Source: an uncultured Akkermansia sp. (lineage in GTDB: Bacteria; Verrucomicrobiota; Verrucomicrobiia; Verrucomicrobiales; Akkermansiaceae). From it: a stretch of 17,488 nucleotides of DNA. Shown piece by piece: positions 10,176-17,374 of the stretch (position 1 is the first letter of the stretch; each line of letters opens with the position of its first letter). The stretch is from the NCBI GenBank assembly GCA_900548895.1, contig URLZ01000046.1, forward strand, positions 1 to 17,488, given 5' to 3'. The notes beneath the pieces were generated by a model that saw only the letters and a list, made by a program, of their open reading frames with translations, had not been told where the DNA came from and searched no databases. Both the position numbers and the translations under genes were made by a program.

Positions 10176-12668
10176 TCAGCGGAAGCGCAGGTCCTTGATC
10201 TTCGCGGCGAGGGTGTCGAGCACCTGCTTGTGGGCGGCGTCGACTTCGGCGGCCGTGAGGGTCTTCTTGGCGTCGCGGTAGAGGAAGGTGTAGGTCATGG
10301 CCTTGCGGTCTGCCGGGAGTTTCTCGCCCGTCGGGTCGCAGAAGACGTCTTTGAGGCGGCAGTCGACGAGCAGTTTCTGCTTGGCGCTCTCGACGGCTTT
10401 GATGATGTCGGAGTGGCGCAGCGCGGCAGGCACGTCGAGCGAGGAGTCGCGCCCGGAGCCGGGGAACTGCGGGAGATCGGCGGCTTTGAAGGGGGCGGTG
10501 GCGACTTGCTGCAGTTTGCGCAGGTCGAGCTCGGCGTAGCAGGTCTCTTCCGGCAGCCCCAGCTCGCGGCAGCGGGCCAGCGAGAGGCGGGCGAAGTAAC
10601 CGCAGGCCTGGCCGTTGATCTGGATGTCGGCGCCGAGGGCGGCGGCTTCGCGCGGCTGGCGGCTCGGCACGAGGTTCAGCGTGGCCTTGGGCACGAGCAG
10701 GTCGAGCACGGCGCGCAGGTCGCTGCAGTTGATGTCGGCGGGCTTGGTGTTGGCCCAGGAGGCCGGGCCGAGTTTGCCGGCCATGAGGATGCCGAGCACT
10801 TCGGTCTCGATGTCGCGGCCTTTGCCGCCGCCGGTGTTGCGGAAGACGCGGCCGCATTCAAAGAAGCGCAGGGACTCCACGCCCTGGTTGATGTTGCGCG
10901 CGGCGACGGCGATGAGGCCGGGAGCGAGCGAGGGACGCAGGGTGGAGTGGTCTTCGGAGATGGGCAGCGAGACGCGGATGATGTCGCCCTCTGCCAGGGG
11001 TTTGATGGGCAGGGCGTTTTTGACGCAGGCGATGGTGGGGTCGATGCTCTGCTCGGCGATGAGTTTGAAGGTTTGCACCTCCCAGAAGCCGGCGCCGGCG
11101 AGCTTGCGCGAGAGGGCCATGCGGTAGTCGTGCGCGCGGTCGTGGGCGGTTTCTTCGACGTAGATGGAGCTGTTGGTGGCGGGGATGTTGCCGATGCCGT
11201 AGACGCGCACGATCTCTTCGAGCAGGTCGCAGCTGCGCTTGAGGTCGAGGCGCCAGGGCGGGCAATCCCAGTTGCCGCGGCCGTCGGTGTCTCGCAGGCC
11301 GAGGTTGCGCAGGATGCGCGCGGCTTCGAGGTGCGGGACGGAGCCGCGCGTCATGCGGTCGAGCTCCTTCCAGTCGAGGTAGACTTGGTCGAGGGCGTAA
11401 TACACCTTGGCCTCGCTGCCCTGCTCGAGCACGGTGGCGGTCTGCGCGGCTTCCTCGGGCACGAGGCAGGGGGCCTGCCCGCCGATGAGGATGGGCTCGG
11501 CGTCGCCGCCTGCGCATTCGAGGATGAGCTGGATGGCGCGCGAGGCGGCGCGCAGGACGTTCCACGGGGAGGTGCCGCGCTCGAAGCGGTAGGAGGAGTC
11601 GGAGCTCAGGCCGAGGCGGCGGCTGGTGAAGCGGATGGCGCTGCGCAGGAACCAGGCGGATTCGAGGACGATGTCGGTGGTCTGCTCGGTGACGCCGGAG
11701 TCGAGCCCGCCCATGATGCCGCCGATGGAGAGGGCTTTTCCGCTGTCGTCGGAGATGACGACGTCGTCGCTCGTGAGGCTGTACTGCTCGTTCATCAGGC
11801 TGGTGAAGGACTCGCCTTCGGCAGCGCGGCGGATGTTGAGCGCGCCGGTGAGTTTGGCGGCGTCAAAGGCGTGCAGGGGGTGCCCGAGCTCAAAGAGGCA
11901 GTAGTTGGTGATGTCGACGACGTTGTTGATGGGGCGCAGGCCGATGGCCATGAGGCGCTCGGCGAGCCATTCGGGCGAGGGGCCGATCTTGACGTTGCGG
12001 ATGCGCGTGGCGGTGTAGAAGGGGCAGATCTCGGGGGCGGAGAGGCGGATGGCGTCTCCGGCGGGCCGGGTGTTGCAGCAGGCGACGATGTGGGCGGGGT
12101 CGTCCTTGAGGGTGCGGCCGGTGATGCCGGCGAGCTCGCGCGCCATGCCCCAGTGGCTGAGCAGGTCGGGGCGGTTCGGCGTGATTTCCAGCTCGAAGAT
12201 GGTGTCGGATTTGACGAATTCGCGCACGGGGGTGCCGATGACGGCGTCTTCGGGCAGGATCCAGAGGCCGTGCTCTTTGTCGGGCAGGCCGAGTTCGGAG
12301 GCGGAGCAGAGCATGCCGCGGCTGGCGACGCCGAGCATTTTGCCCTCCTTGATCTGCCAGCCGCCGGGCAGGACGGCTCCGGGCAGGGCGCAGGGGACTT
12401 TGTCGCCGACTTTGTAGTTGGAGGCGCCGCAGACGATTTGGCGCAGGCTGCCTTCTCCTGCGTCGACCATGCAGACGTTGAGGTGGTCGCTGCCTTCGAC
12501 GGGGGTTTTCTGCTGCACTTGGGCGACGACGACGAGGTCCGTCGTGACGCCGCGCTCGTGGATGCCCTCCACCTCGATGCCGGCGAAGGTGAGCATGTCG
12601 GCCATCTCGCGGGTGTCGAGGCCGTCGAGGTCGATGTAGCAGGAGAGCCAGTTGAGAGATACGTTCAT
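10176..12668 (-). CDS. pheT: Phenylalanyl-tRNA synthetase beta subunit
   Basis: This is the beta subunit of the (alpha-beta)2 enzyme that charges tRNA-Phe; it binds tRNA and carries the editing site that removes mischarged tyrosine. The 830-residue product is full length for bacterial beta chains. In order: an N-terminal MNVSLNWL start; an EMAP-type tRNA-binding fold around 42-150 (GSDHLNVC, IVCGASN); the B3/B4 editing region around 215-390 (INNVVDITNYCLFELGHPLHAFD, GGIMGG); the B5 helix-turn-helix-like domain around 405-475; a catalytic-like core; and the C-terminal anticodon-binding FDX-ACB domain from about 733 (PQFPGSGRDSSL). It lies 25 nt after pheS in the same direction and is surely cotranscribed with it. 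The upstream bases show no Shine-Dalgarno, so reinitiation after pheS is plausible. Confidence 0.98.
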   Translation of the reverse strand: MNVSLNWLSCYIDLDGLDTREMADMLTFAGIEVEGIHERGVTTDLVVVAQVQQKTPVEGSDHLNVCMVDAGEGSLRQIVCGASNYKVGDKVPCALPGAVLPGGWQIKEGKMLGVASRGMLCSASELGLPDKEHGLWILPEDAVIGTPVREFVKSDTIFELEITPNRPDLLSHWGMARELAGITGRTLKDDPAHIVACCNTRPAGDAIRLSAPEICPFYTATRIRNVKIGPSPEWLAERLMAIGLRPINNVVDITNYCLFELGHPLHAFDAAKLTGALNIRRAAEGESFTSLMNEQYSLTSDDVVISDDSGKALSIGGIMGGLDSGVTEQTTDIVLESAWFLRSAIRFTSRRLGLSSDSSYRFERGTSPWNVLRAASRAIQLILECAGGDAEPILIGGQAPCLVPEEAAQTATVLEQGSEAKVYYALDQVYLDWKELDRMTRGSVPHLEAARILRNLGLRDTDGRGNWDCPPWRLDLKRSCDLLEEIVRVYGIGNIPATNSSIYVEETAHDRAHDYRMALSRKLAGAGFWEVQTFKLIAEQSIDPTIACVKNALPIKPLAEGDIIRVSLPISEDHSTLRPSLAPGLIAVAARNINQGVESLRFFECGRVFRNTGGGKGRDIETEVLGILMAGKLGPASWANTKPADINCSDLRAVLDLLVPKATLNLVPSRQPREAAALGADIQINGQACGYFARLSLARCRELGLPEETCYAELDLRKLQQVATAPFKAADLPQFPGSGRDSSLDVPAALRHSDIIKAVESAKQKLLVDCRLKDVFCDPTGEKLPADRKAMTYTFLYRDAKKTLTAAEVDAAHKQVLDTLAAKIKDLRFR

Positions 12669-12693
12669 GTTGCTTGAAATCGGGGAAAGGGGT

Positions 12694-13704
12694 TTATTGG
12701 AACTGGGCGAGGAAGCGCAGGTCGTTCTCGATGAGCAGGCGGATGTCGCGGATGCCCCAGCGGATCATGGCGAGGCGCTCGAGGCCGATGCCGAAGGCGA
12801 AGCCGGTGCAGCCGGCGTAGTCGCTGCGCCCGGTGGCGCGGTCGATGTTTTCAAAGACGGCGGGGTTGACCATGCCGCAGCCGGCAATTTCAATCCAGCG
12901 CGGGGCCTGGCCGGCGGCCTGAAGCATGACGTCGATTTCAAAGCTCGGCTCGGTGAAGGGGAAGAAGTGCGGGCGGAAGCGCACGGCGGTTTCGCTGCCG
13001 AAGAGGGCTTTGAGGAAGTATTCGAGCGTGCCCTTGAGGTCGCCGACGCTGACTTCGCGGTCGACGTAGAGTCCTTCGATCTGGTTGAAGGCGGAGAGGT
13101 GCGTGGCGTCGATGGCGTCGCGGCGGAAGGCGGAGCCGGGGCAGATGATGCGCACGGGCGGGGCCTGTTTCTCCATGGCGCGGGCCTGCACGGTGCTCGT
13201 CTGGGTGCGCAGCAGCTTGCCGGAGTCGAAGTAGAAGGTGTCTTTCTCGTTGCGGGCGGGGTGGTCTTCGGGGGTGTTGAGGGCGTCAAAGCAGTGCCAC
13301 TCGTCCTCGATTTCGGGCCCGTCGGAGAGGGTGAAGCCCATGCGGCGCAGGATGCGCACGGCTTCGTCGCGCACGATGCTGATGGGGTGCAGGCCGCCGG
13401 GGGGCAGGGCGGCGCCGGGCATGGTCAGGTCGATGCCGGCGACGGCCTCGGCGTCGAGCTCGGCCTGAAGGGCTAGGCGGCGGGCTTCGAGGGCTTCGGT
13501 GATGGCGCTGCGCGCTTCGTTGAGCAGGGCGCCCACGGCGGGTTTCTCCTCCTTGGGCACGTCGCGCATGCCCTGCTGCAACCGGGTGAGGGAGCCTTTT
13601 TTGCCGAGGATGCTCACGCGGGCTTCCTCAATGCCTTTCATGTCGGCGATTCCGGCGATGCGAGCCAGGGCTTCTGCTTGTACGCTTGCGATCTCTTCTT
13701 TCAT
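12694..13704 (-). CDS. pheS: Phenylalanyl-tRNA synthetase alpha subunit
   Basis: This is the catalytic class II aminoacyl-tRNA synthetase subunit: it activates phenylalanine with ATP and transfers it to tRNA-Phe in complex with PheT. The 336-residue product matches the usual 330-350. An N-terminal coiled-coil region (about 1-85) contacts tRNA. The catalytic core shows DHPARNEKDTFYF (148-159), LLRTQTSTVQ (164-173), the FRRDAIDATH motif 2 region (193-202), FNQIEGL, FPFTEPS (248-254) and motif 3 GFAFGIGLERLAM (301-313). Gln168 stands where many homologues have His (LLRTHTS); the effect is unknown. The ATG lies only about 9 nt after the predicted transcription start, leaving no room for a Shine-Dalgarno or for a leader-peptide or T-box attenuator. 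It is the first gene of pheST. Confidence 0.98.
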   Translation of the reverse strand: MKEEIASVQAEALARIAGIADMKGIEEARVSILGKKGSLTRLQQGMRDVPKEEKPAVGALLNEARSAITEALEARRLALQAELDAEAVAGIDLTMPGAALPPGGLHPISIVRDEAVRILRRMGFTLSDGPEIEDEWHCFDALNTPEDHPARNEKDTFYFDSGKLLRTQTSTVQARAMEKQAPPVRIICPGSAFRRDAIDATHLSAFNQIEGLYVDREVSVGDLKGTLEYFLKALFGSETAVRFRPHFFPFTEPSFEIDVMLQAAGQAPRWIEIAGCGMVNPAVFENIDRATGRSDYAGCTGFAFGIGLERLAMIRWGIRDIRLLIENDLRFLAQFQ

Positions 13705-13719
13705 AACGGACGTGCTGTG

Positions 13720-13747
13720 ACTATACGCCGACGCTCTGAAATGTCAA
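13720..13747 (-). promoter_or_regulatory. Sigma70-type promoter of pheST
   Basis: Minus-strand TTGACA (13747-13742) and TATAGT (13725-13720) are 16 nt apart. The predicted transcription start is about 13713 and the start codon is at 13704, so the 5' leader would be about 9 nt. Confidence 0.75.
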
Positions 13748-14050
13748 GGCGTTTCTCGCGCTGATTGCGTGCTGTGTGTGGGTTGCCGCGGCGGTGGACG
13801 GCGCTTTGTTTTGGCGGCGCTGCCCGGCGCCGGGATGTTGTTCCGCGGAGGGCTTTGCACGGGGCTTCCGTACCTCAGCAACCTCGTCCGTTTGCCGCGC
13901 CGTGTCTCGGCGGGGCTGCGGGTGCAACGCCCCGGGCTTGCGTGCAGGCCCGCATCAAGAGAGGGGCCTCGCGGCTCCACGAACACGGCTCCGCCTCTGA
14001 GGGGTGGCGGCTGAAGCGCATCGTTCGCAGTGTCGCCTCAATAGCTCGTG
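13748..14050. other. 303-bp GC-rich intergenic stretch, no gene seen
   Basis: This lies between the pheST promoter and the terminator of the lysozyme-like gene. Short GC-rich inverted repeats are present, for example CGGGC/GCCCG near 13940. A GGAGCCG direct repeat lies near 13980 on the minus strand. Open frames on both strands give low-complexity products. I found no tRNA, 4.5S, 6S, tmRNA or RNase P signature by eye. Confidence 0.4.
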
Positions 14051-14090
14051 AAAAAAACAAAAAGCCCACGGCTGCGCGATGTGCCGTGGG
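14051..14090 (-). terminator. Intrinsic terminator of the lysozyme-like gene
   Basis: On the minus strand CCCACGGC (14090-14083) pairs with GCCGTGGG (14072-14065) around a 10-nt loop, followed by CTTTTTGTTTTTTT (14064-14051). It is a textbook terminator about 110 nt after the stop codon of the upstream minus-strand gene. Confidence 0.9.
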
Positions 14091-14199
14091 TTTGGGGGAG
14101 GCGGCGAGGGGCGCCGCCGTCAAGGTTGGTGTGAGGCCGGTTGCCGCGCCGAGGCCGAGCGGGGTTCCCGCTCTCAGCGCGGAGACGACGGGCCGGGGA

Positions 14200-14607
14200 T
14201 CAGTCGTAGCGCCCGCTGCGGATGAGGCGGATCTGGGCGTTGACTTGGCGACTCCACCCGGCCTTGGTGCAGTAGCGGCGACCGATCTGCTCGACGGTGA
14301 CGCGACCGCTGTCGCGATATTTACCCAAGAGGCGGCCGAGGTCGTGCACGCAGTCTTCCTTGCTCTCGTAGCGGCGCTGGCCTTTGCGGCCCATGATGCC
14401 GGCGAGGTTGTTCTTGGTGCGAGCGGCACGCGAGGTGGCGTGGCCGGACTCGAGGCGGATGATGGCTTCCATGAGCACGGGATCCACGCCGTTGGCTTCG
14501 GCTGCTTTCTTGATGACGGGGCGGAGCTCCGTGACGGCGTCTGCCGCCATGGCTGCCGGCGCAATCATCAGCAGAGCTGCTGTCAGAATCGTCAGGGTCA
14601 GTTTCAT
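14200..14607 (-). CDS. Small secreted lysozyme / glucosaminidase-like protein
   Basis: The 135-residue product starts with a clear Sec signal peptide: Lys2, then a hydrophobic stretch to about residue 17, with probable cleavage after AMA (21). The mature part of about 114 residues resembles the lysozyme-fold peptidoglycan hydrolases of the SLT/GH73 type. It has VDPVLMEAIIRLESGHATS with Glu53 as candidate acid, KNNLAGIMG (66-73), and a closing RYCTKAGWSRQVNAQI segment like the end of glucosaminidase domains. Cys86 and Cys113 may form a disulfide. No binding domain (LysM, SPOR) is attached, so it is a minimal single-domain enzyme of the periplasm or envelope. It is monocistronic, with its own promoter and terminator. 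The fold call is fairly secure; the exact bond cleaved is not known. Confidence 0.85.
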   Translation of the reverse strand: MKLTLTILTAALLMIAPAAMAADAVTELRPVIKKAAEANGVDPVLMEAIIRLESGHATSRAARTKNNLAGIMGRKGQRRYESKEDCVHDLGRLLGKYRDSGRVTVEQIGRRYCTKAGWSRQVNAQIRLIRSGRYD

Positions 14608-14616
14608 GGCGGGCGC

Positions 14617-14645
14617 ATTGTATCGTCGAAGGTTTCGTTTGTCAA
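14617..14645 (-). promoter_or_regulatory. Sigma70-type promoter giving a near-leaderless mRNA for the lysozyme-like gene
   Basis: Minus-strand TTGACA (14645-14640) and TACAAT (14622-14617) are 17 nt apart, close to perfect consensus. The predicted transcription start is about 14610, only 3 nt before the ATG at 14607. No Shine-Dalgarno is possible on such a transcript. Confidence 0.75.
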
Positions 14646-14659
14646 CCGTATTTTGACAA
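14639..14659. repeat. Inverted repeat overlapping the -35 box (possible operator)
   Basis: TTGTCAA (14639-14645) and TTGACAA (14653-14659) form a perfect 7-bp inverted repeat with a 7-nt spacer. The left arm contains the -35 hexamer of the lysozyme-like gene. The geometry suits a dimeric repressor. Part of the symmetry is forced if the right arm is itself a plus-strand -35 box, but I see no matching -10 box. Confidence 0.4.
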
Positions 14660-14868
14660 TGAGCTCATTTCTGAGCAGGTTACAAAAATAACGTTTAAGA
14701 AAAATTAGAGGTATTTCGGCTCGATAGCGGCGCGTTTTTTATTCTGCAACGCATTGAATATGTTTGCACTGCGTTTTTGTTTACAGCTTGTCTAAGCGTT
14801 TGCGCCGCCTTTGTTTACCTGTTAGTTCGTCAATTCATTTTTTTACGTTTTTTTGTCATACAGGAGGC
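14646..14868. other. AT-rich island with direct repeats and homopolymer T tracts
   Basis: By direct count 14641-14860 has 82 G or C in 220 nt (37%), against about 60-70% in the neighbouring genes. It contains imperfect direct repeats: GTTTGC at 14762 and 14798, and TTTGTTTAC at 14776-14784 and 14810-14818. T-runs of 5-7 lie near 14735, 14774, 14838 and 14848, and A-runs near 14684 and 14700. GCTCA-TTTC-TGAGC is a small hairpin at 14663-14676. No ORF over about a dozen convincing codons is seen. It lies upstream of the lysozyme-like promoter and may be a regulatory or curved-DNA region. Confidence 0.5.
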
Positions 14869-15193
14869 ATGTGCCCGAGTGTGCTGACGGGTACCGAGAG
14901 GGTGAAACGGGCTGCGACGGTAGGGGTGTGTCGCCGCTTTGGGGCCTCGGCTCGCGGCGGGGCCTGCGGGTGGGCGGATGCGTTCCGCCGGGACGAGGGA
15001 GGGGCTTTTTCAGGAGGAGACCCGGCTCTTCCGATGTGTCGGCCCGCGGTGCTTCAGGGCGAGCGACGGCTCGGCATCAGTGGCTCTTCTGGAGCTTTCG
15101 CCGGGGTGTTGCGCCTGCCCAGGTCTCGGTGTACCCTGTGCAGTGAGGGGCGCCGGGTGTATGGCCGATGGGGAGATGGCCGAGGGTCGGGGC
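14869..15193. other. 325-bp GC-rich stretch downstream of rlmN, no gene assigned
   Basis: An ATG at 14869 preceded immediately by AGGAGG opens a plus-strand frame to 15243, but the spacing is a single base. The product is Gly/Arg-rich low complexity and runs antisense into the rlmN 3' end. I do not call it. No T-tailed terminator for rlmN is visible on the minus strand. Confidence 0.4.
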
Positions 15194-16486
15194 TCAGCCG
15201 CGGCGCTCGCGGCGCAGGCGCAACTGGCCGCAGGCGGCGTTGATGTCATGCCCCTTTTCGTAGCGCATGGTGACGGGGATGTGTTCGTTGAGCAGGATGC
15301 GGCAGAAGGCGCGGCAGGCGTCTTCGTCGGGGCGCTGCCAGGGGAGTCCGTCGACGGTGTTGTAGGGGATGAGGTTGACTTTAGCGTTGAGGTCGCGGGC
15401 GATGGCGGCGAGTTTGCGCGCTTCGGGCAGCATGGCGTTGACGTCCTTGATGAGGATGTACTCCAGGGTGATCATGTGCTTGCTGGTGCGCGTCCACTCG
15501 CGCAGGGCGGGCAGGAGTTCGCTCAGGGGCCATTTGCGGTTGACGGGCATGACGCGGTTGCGGATGTCGTCGCTGGCGCCGTGGAGGGAGACGGCGAGGC
15601 GCAGGGGTTTGCCGAAGGCGGCAAGGCGCCGCAGGCCGGGGACGTTGCCGGAGGTGGAGATGGTGATGTGCCGTGCGCCGATGTTGAGGGCTTGCTGGTC
15701 GAGGATGATGCTCAGGGCGCGCAGGAGGTTGTCGATGTTGTCGAGGGGCTCGCCCATGCCCATGAAGACGAGGTTGTCGATGCGCTCGCCGGCGATCTGC
15801 TCGGCGAGCAGGATTTGGGCGAGGATTTCGGAGGCGCTCAGGTGGCGGGTGAAGCCGAGCAGGCCGCTGGCGCAGAAGCGGCAGCGGAAGGCGCAGCCGA
15901 CTTGCGAGGAGACGCAGAGGGTGAGGCGGCTGCTGTGGGCGCCGCCCTGCCCGGTGGCGGCGGGGATGATGACGGATTCAATGAGGTGGCCGTCGCGCAG
16001 GCGCGAGAGGAATTTGCGGGTGCTGCCGCTGCTGCTCTGCGAGATTTCGACGAGCTCAAGGGGGCGCAGGATGTAGCGCTCGGCGAGTTTGGCCCGCAGG
16101 TCGGGGGGCAGGTTGCTCATGGCCGCGAAGTCGGCGGCGCGGTGCTTCCAGATCCATTCGGCGAGCTGGGTGGCGCGGAAGGGTTTCTGCCCGAGCTCGG
16201 CGAGGCATTCGGCCAGCTCGCTGCGGCTGTACTCGAGCAGGCAGGGGCGCGTGTCGGGGGCGGGGCGCTCGGCAGCCGAGCCGCAGGTCGCCGAGTTGTC
16301 GGAGGCGGGGGCCTGCACTGCAGGCGACACGGGGCCGGCGGGGCTCACGGGGCTCACGGCCGCGCTGCCGGCGCGGGTGTTATCGAGGCGCTCGGCGTCG
16401 GCGCGCGCGGCGGGAGCGAGGGTCTCGGGGGCTTCGCGTGTCTCGGGGGTCGCGGGGCTGATGCGGCGGCTGTCGCGGGTGTTCAT
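15194..16486 (-). CDS. rlmN: Dual-specificity 23S rRNA/tRNA adenine C2-methyltransferase
   Basis: This radical SAM enzyme makes 2-methyladenosine at 23S rRNA A2503 and, in many bacteria, tRNA A37, affecting decoding accuracy and antibiotic contacts. The [4Fe-4S] motif is Cys198-x3-Cys202-x2-Cys205. The two methyl-transfer cysteines are at the expected places, Cys191 (seven before the first cluster Cys) and Cys419 near the C-terminus. The MGMGEPLDN motif is at 242-250. The PFRATQLAEWIW N-terminal RNA-binding segment begins near 102. The first ~80 residues are an Ala/Pro/Ser-rich extension not typical of the family (usual length about 350). A later start (GTG codons at residues 44, 47, 53 or 57) would give a normal protein. 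None has a Shine-Dalgarno, so the start is uncertain. It follows ftsY by 39 nt. Confidence 0.95.
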   Translation of the reverse strand: MNTRDSRRISPATPETREAPETLAPAARADAERLDNTRAGSAAVSPVSPAGPVSPAVQAPASDNSATCGSAAERPAPDTRPCLLEYSRSELAECLAELGQKPFRATQLAEWIWKHRAADFAAMSNLPPDLRAKLAERYILRPLELVEISQSSSGSTRKFLSRLRDGHLIESVIIPAATGQGGAHSSRLTLCVSSQVGCAFRCRFCASGLLGFTRHLSASEILAQILLAEQIAGERIDNLVFMGMGEPLDNIDNLLRALSIILDQQALNIGARHITISTSGNVPGLRRLAAFGKPLRLAVSLHGASDDIRNRVMPVNRKWPLSELLPALREWTRTSKHMITLEYILIKDVNAMLPEARKLAAIARDLNAKVNLIPYNTVDGLPWQRPDEDACRAFCRILLNEHIPVTMRYEKGHDINAACGQLRLRRERRG

Positions 16487-16525
16487 GGACGGGGGCCGAT
16501 CGGGAGAGCGGGCGCGGATCGCCGG

Positions 16526-17374
16526 TTAGAGGATGGTGTTGACGTATTCGTCGACGTTAAAGGGGCGCAGGTCGTCGCGGCCTTCACCGACGCCGAGGCA
16601 GAGGGGGGAGAGCTGGAGCTCGTCCTGTATGGCGACGGCGACGCCGCCTTTGCCTGATCCGTCCATCTTGGTGATGATGACGGCGTCCAGCGGGGTGGCT
16701 TTATGGAATTCGCGCGCTTGGACGAGGGCGTTGGAGCCGGTGGTGGCGTCGACGACGAGGTAGGTGGCGTGCGGGGCGGCGGGGTCCTGCTTGGCGAGGG
16801 AGCGGCGCATTTTGGCGAGCTCTTCCATGAGGTTGTGTCGCGTGTGCAGGCGCCCGGCGGTGTCGCAGATGAGGTAGTCGACGTGTTCGGCGAGGGCTTT
16901 GGCGTGGGCTTCGTAGCAGACGGAGGCGGGGTCCTGGTTCGGGCGGCCTTTGTAGAGGGGAAGGCCGAGGCGGGTGGCCCAGCTTTCCAGCTGCTCGACG
17001 GCGGCGGCGCGGAAGGTGTCGGCGGCGGCGAGCAGGACGCGATAGCCCTGCCGCTGGAGGGCGTAGGCGAGCTTGGCGCTGGTGGTGGTTTTGCCGGTGC
17101 CGTTGACGCCGACCATGAGCAGGACGCAGGGGCGGCCGTCGACGGGTTTCGGGAGCTGCGGGAGTTTTTCGGGGAAGGCGGCGCGGAGCTGGGAGCGGAT
17201 GAAGGCGGCGATTTCGCGGGCGTCGTGCTCGTCACGCTCACGCAGTTCTTCAATGAGGGGCAGGACGCGCTTGGCGCCGATGTCGGCGGAGATGAGGTCG
17301 GCCTCCAGCTCGTCCCAGTCGATGCGGGGCTCGCCGATGAACTTGTCGATCAGTCGTGTGAAGAAGTTGGCCAT
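16526..17374 (-). CDS. ftsY: Signal recognition particle receptor FtsY
   Basis: This SRP-type GTPase docks ribosome-nascent chain-SRP complexes at the inner membrane for co-translational insertion. The 282-residue product has a short N-terminal helical part (about 1-75) and then the NG domain. Motifs: P-loop GVNGTGKTT (89-97), AADTFRAAAVEQL (117-129), DTAGR (171-175) and TKMDGSGKGG (235-244), ending in the DLRPFN segment typical of FtsY rather than Ffh. The acidic A domain of E. coli FtsY is absent, as in many bacteria, so membrane contact must use the N-terminal amphipathic region. No Shine-Dalgarno or clear promoter lies upstream. It probably heads an operon with rlmN. Confidence 0.96.
   Translation of the reverse strand: MANFFTRLIDKFIGEPRIDWDELEADLISADIGAKRVLPLIEELRERDEHDAREIAAFIRSQLRAAFPEKLPQLPKPVDGRPCVLLMVGVNGTGKTTTSAKLAYALQRQGYRVLLAAADTFRAAAVEQLESWATRLGLPLYKGRPNQDPASVCYEAHAKALAEHVDYLICDTAGRLHTRHNLMEELAKMRRSLAKQDPAAPHATYLVVDATTGSNALVQAREFHKATPLDAVIITKMDGSGKGGVAVAIQDELQLSPLCLGVGEGRDDLRPFNVDEYVNTIL

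Noticed and set aside
10050..12677. 875-codon plus-strand frame opposite pheT, and similar long frames opposite cca, pheS, rlmN and ftsY
   Set aside because: They coincide with well-supported genes on the other strand and translate to Gly/Ala/Val/Asp-rich low complexity.
13748..14050. Possible tRNA or structured RNA gene in the pheS upstream gap
   Set aside because: No T-loop GGTTCGA-type motif, acceptor stem or known ncRNA signature could be found by eye on either strand.
14869..15243. Plus-strand ORF of 124 codons with AGGAGG just upstream
   Set aside because: The spacing is one base, the product is low complexity, and the frame runs antisense into the essential C-terminal Cys region of rlmN.
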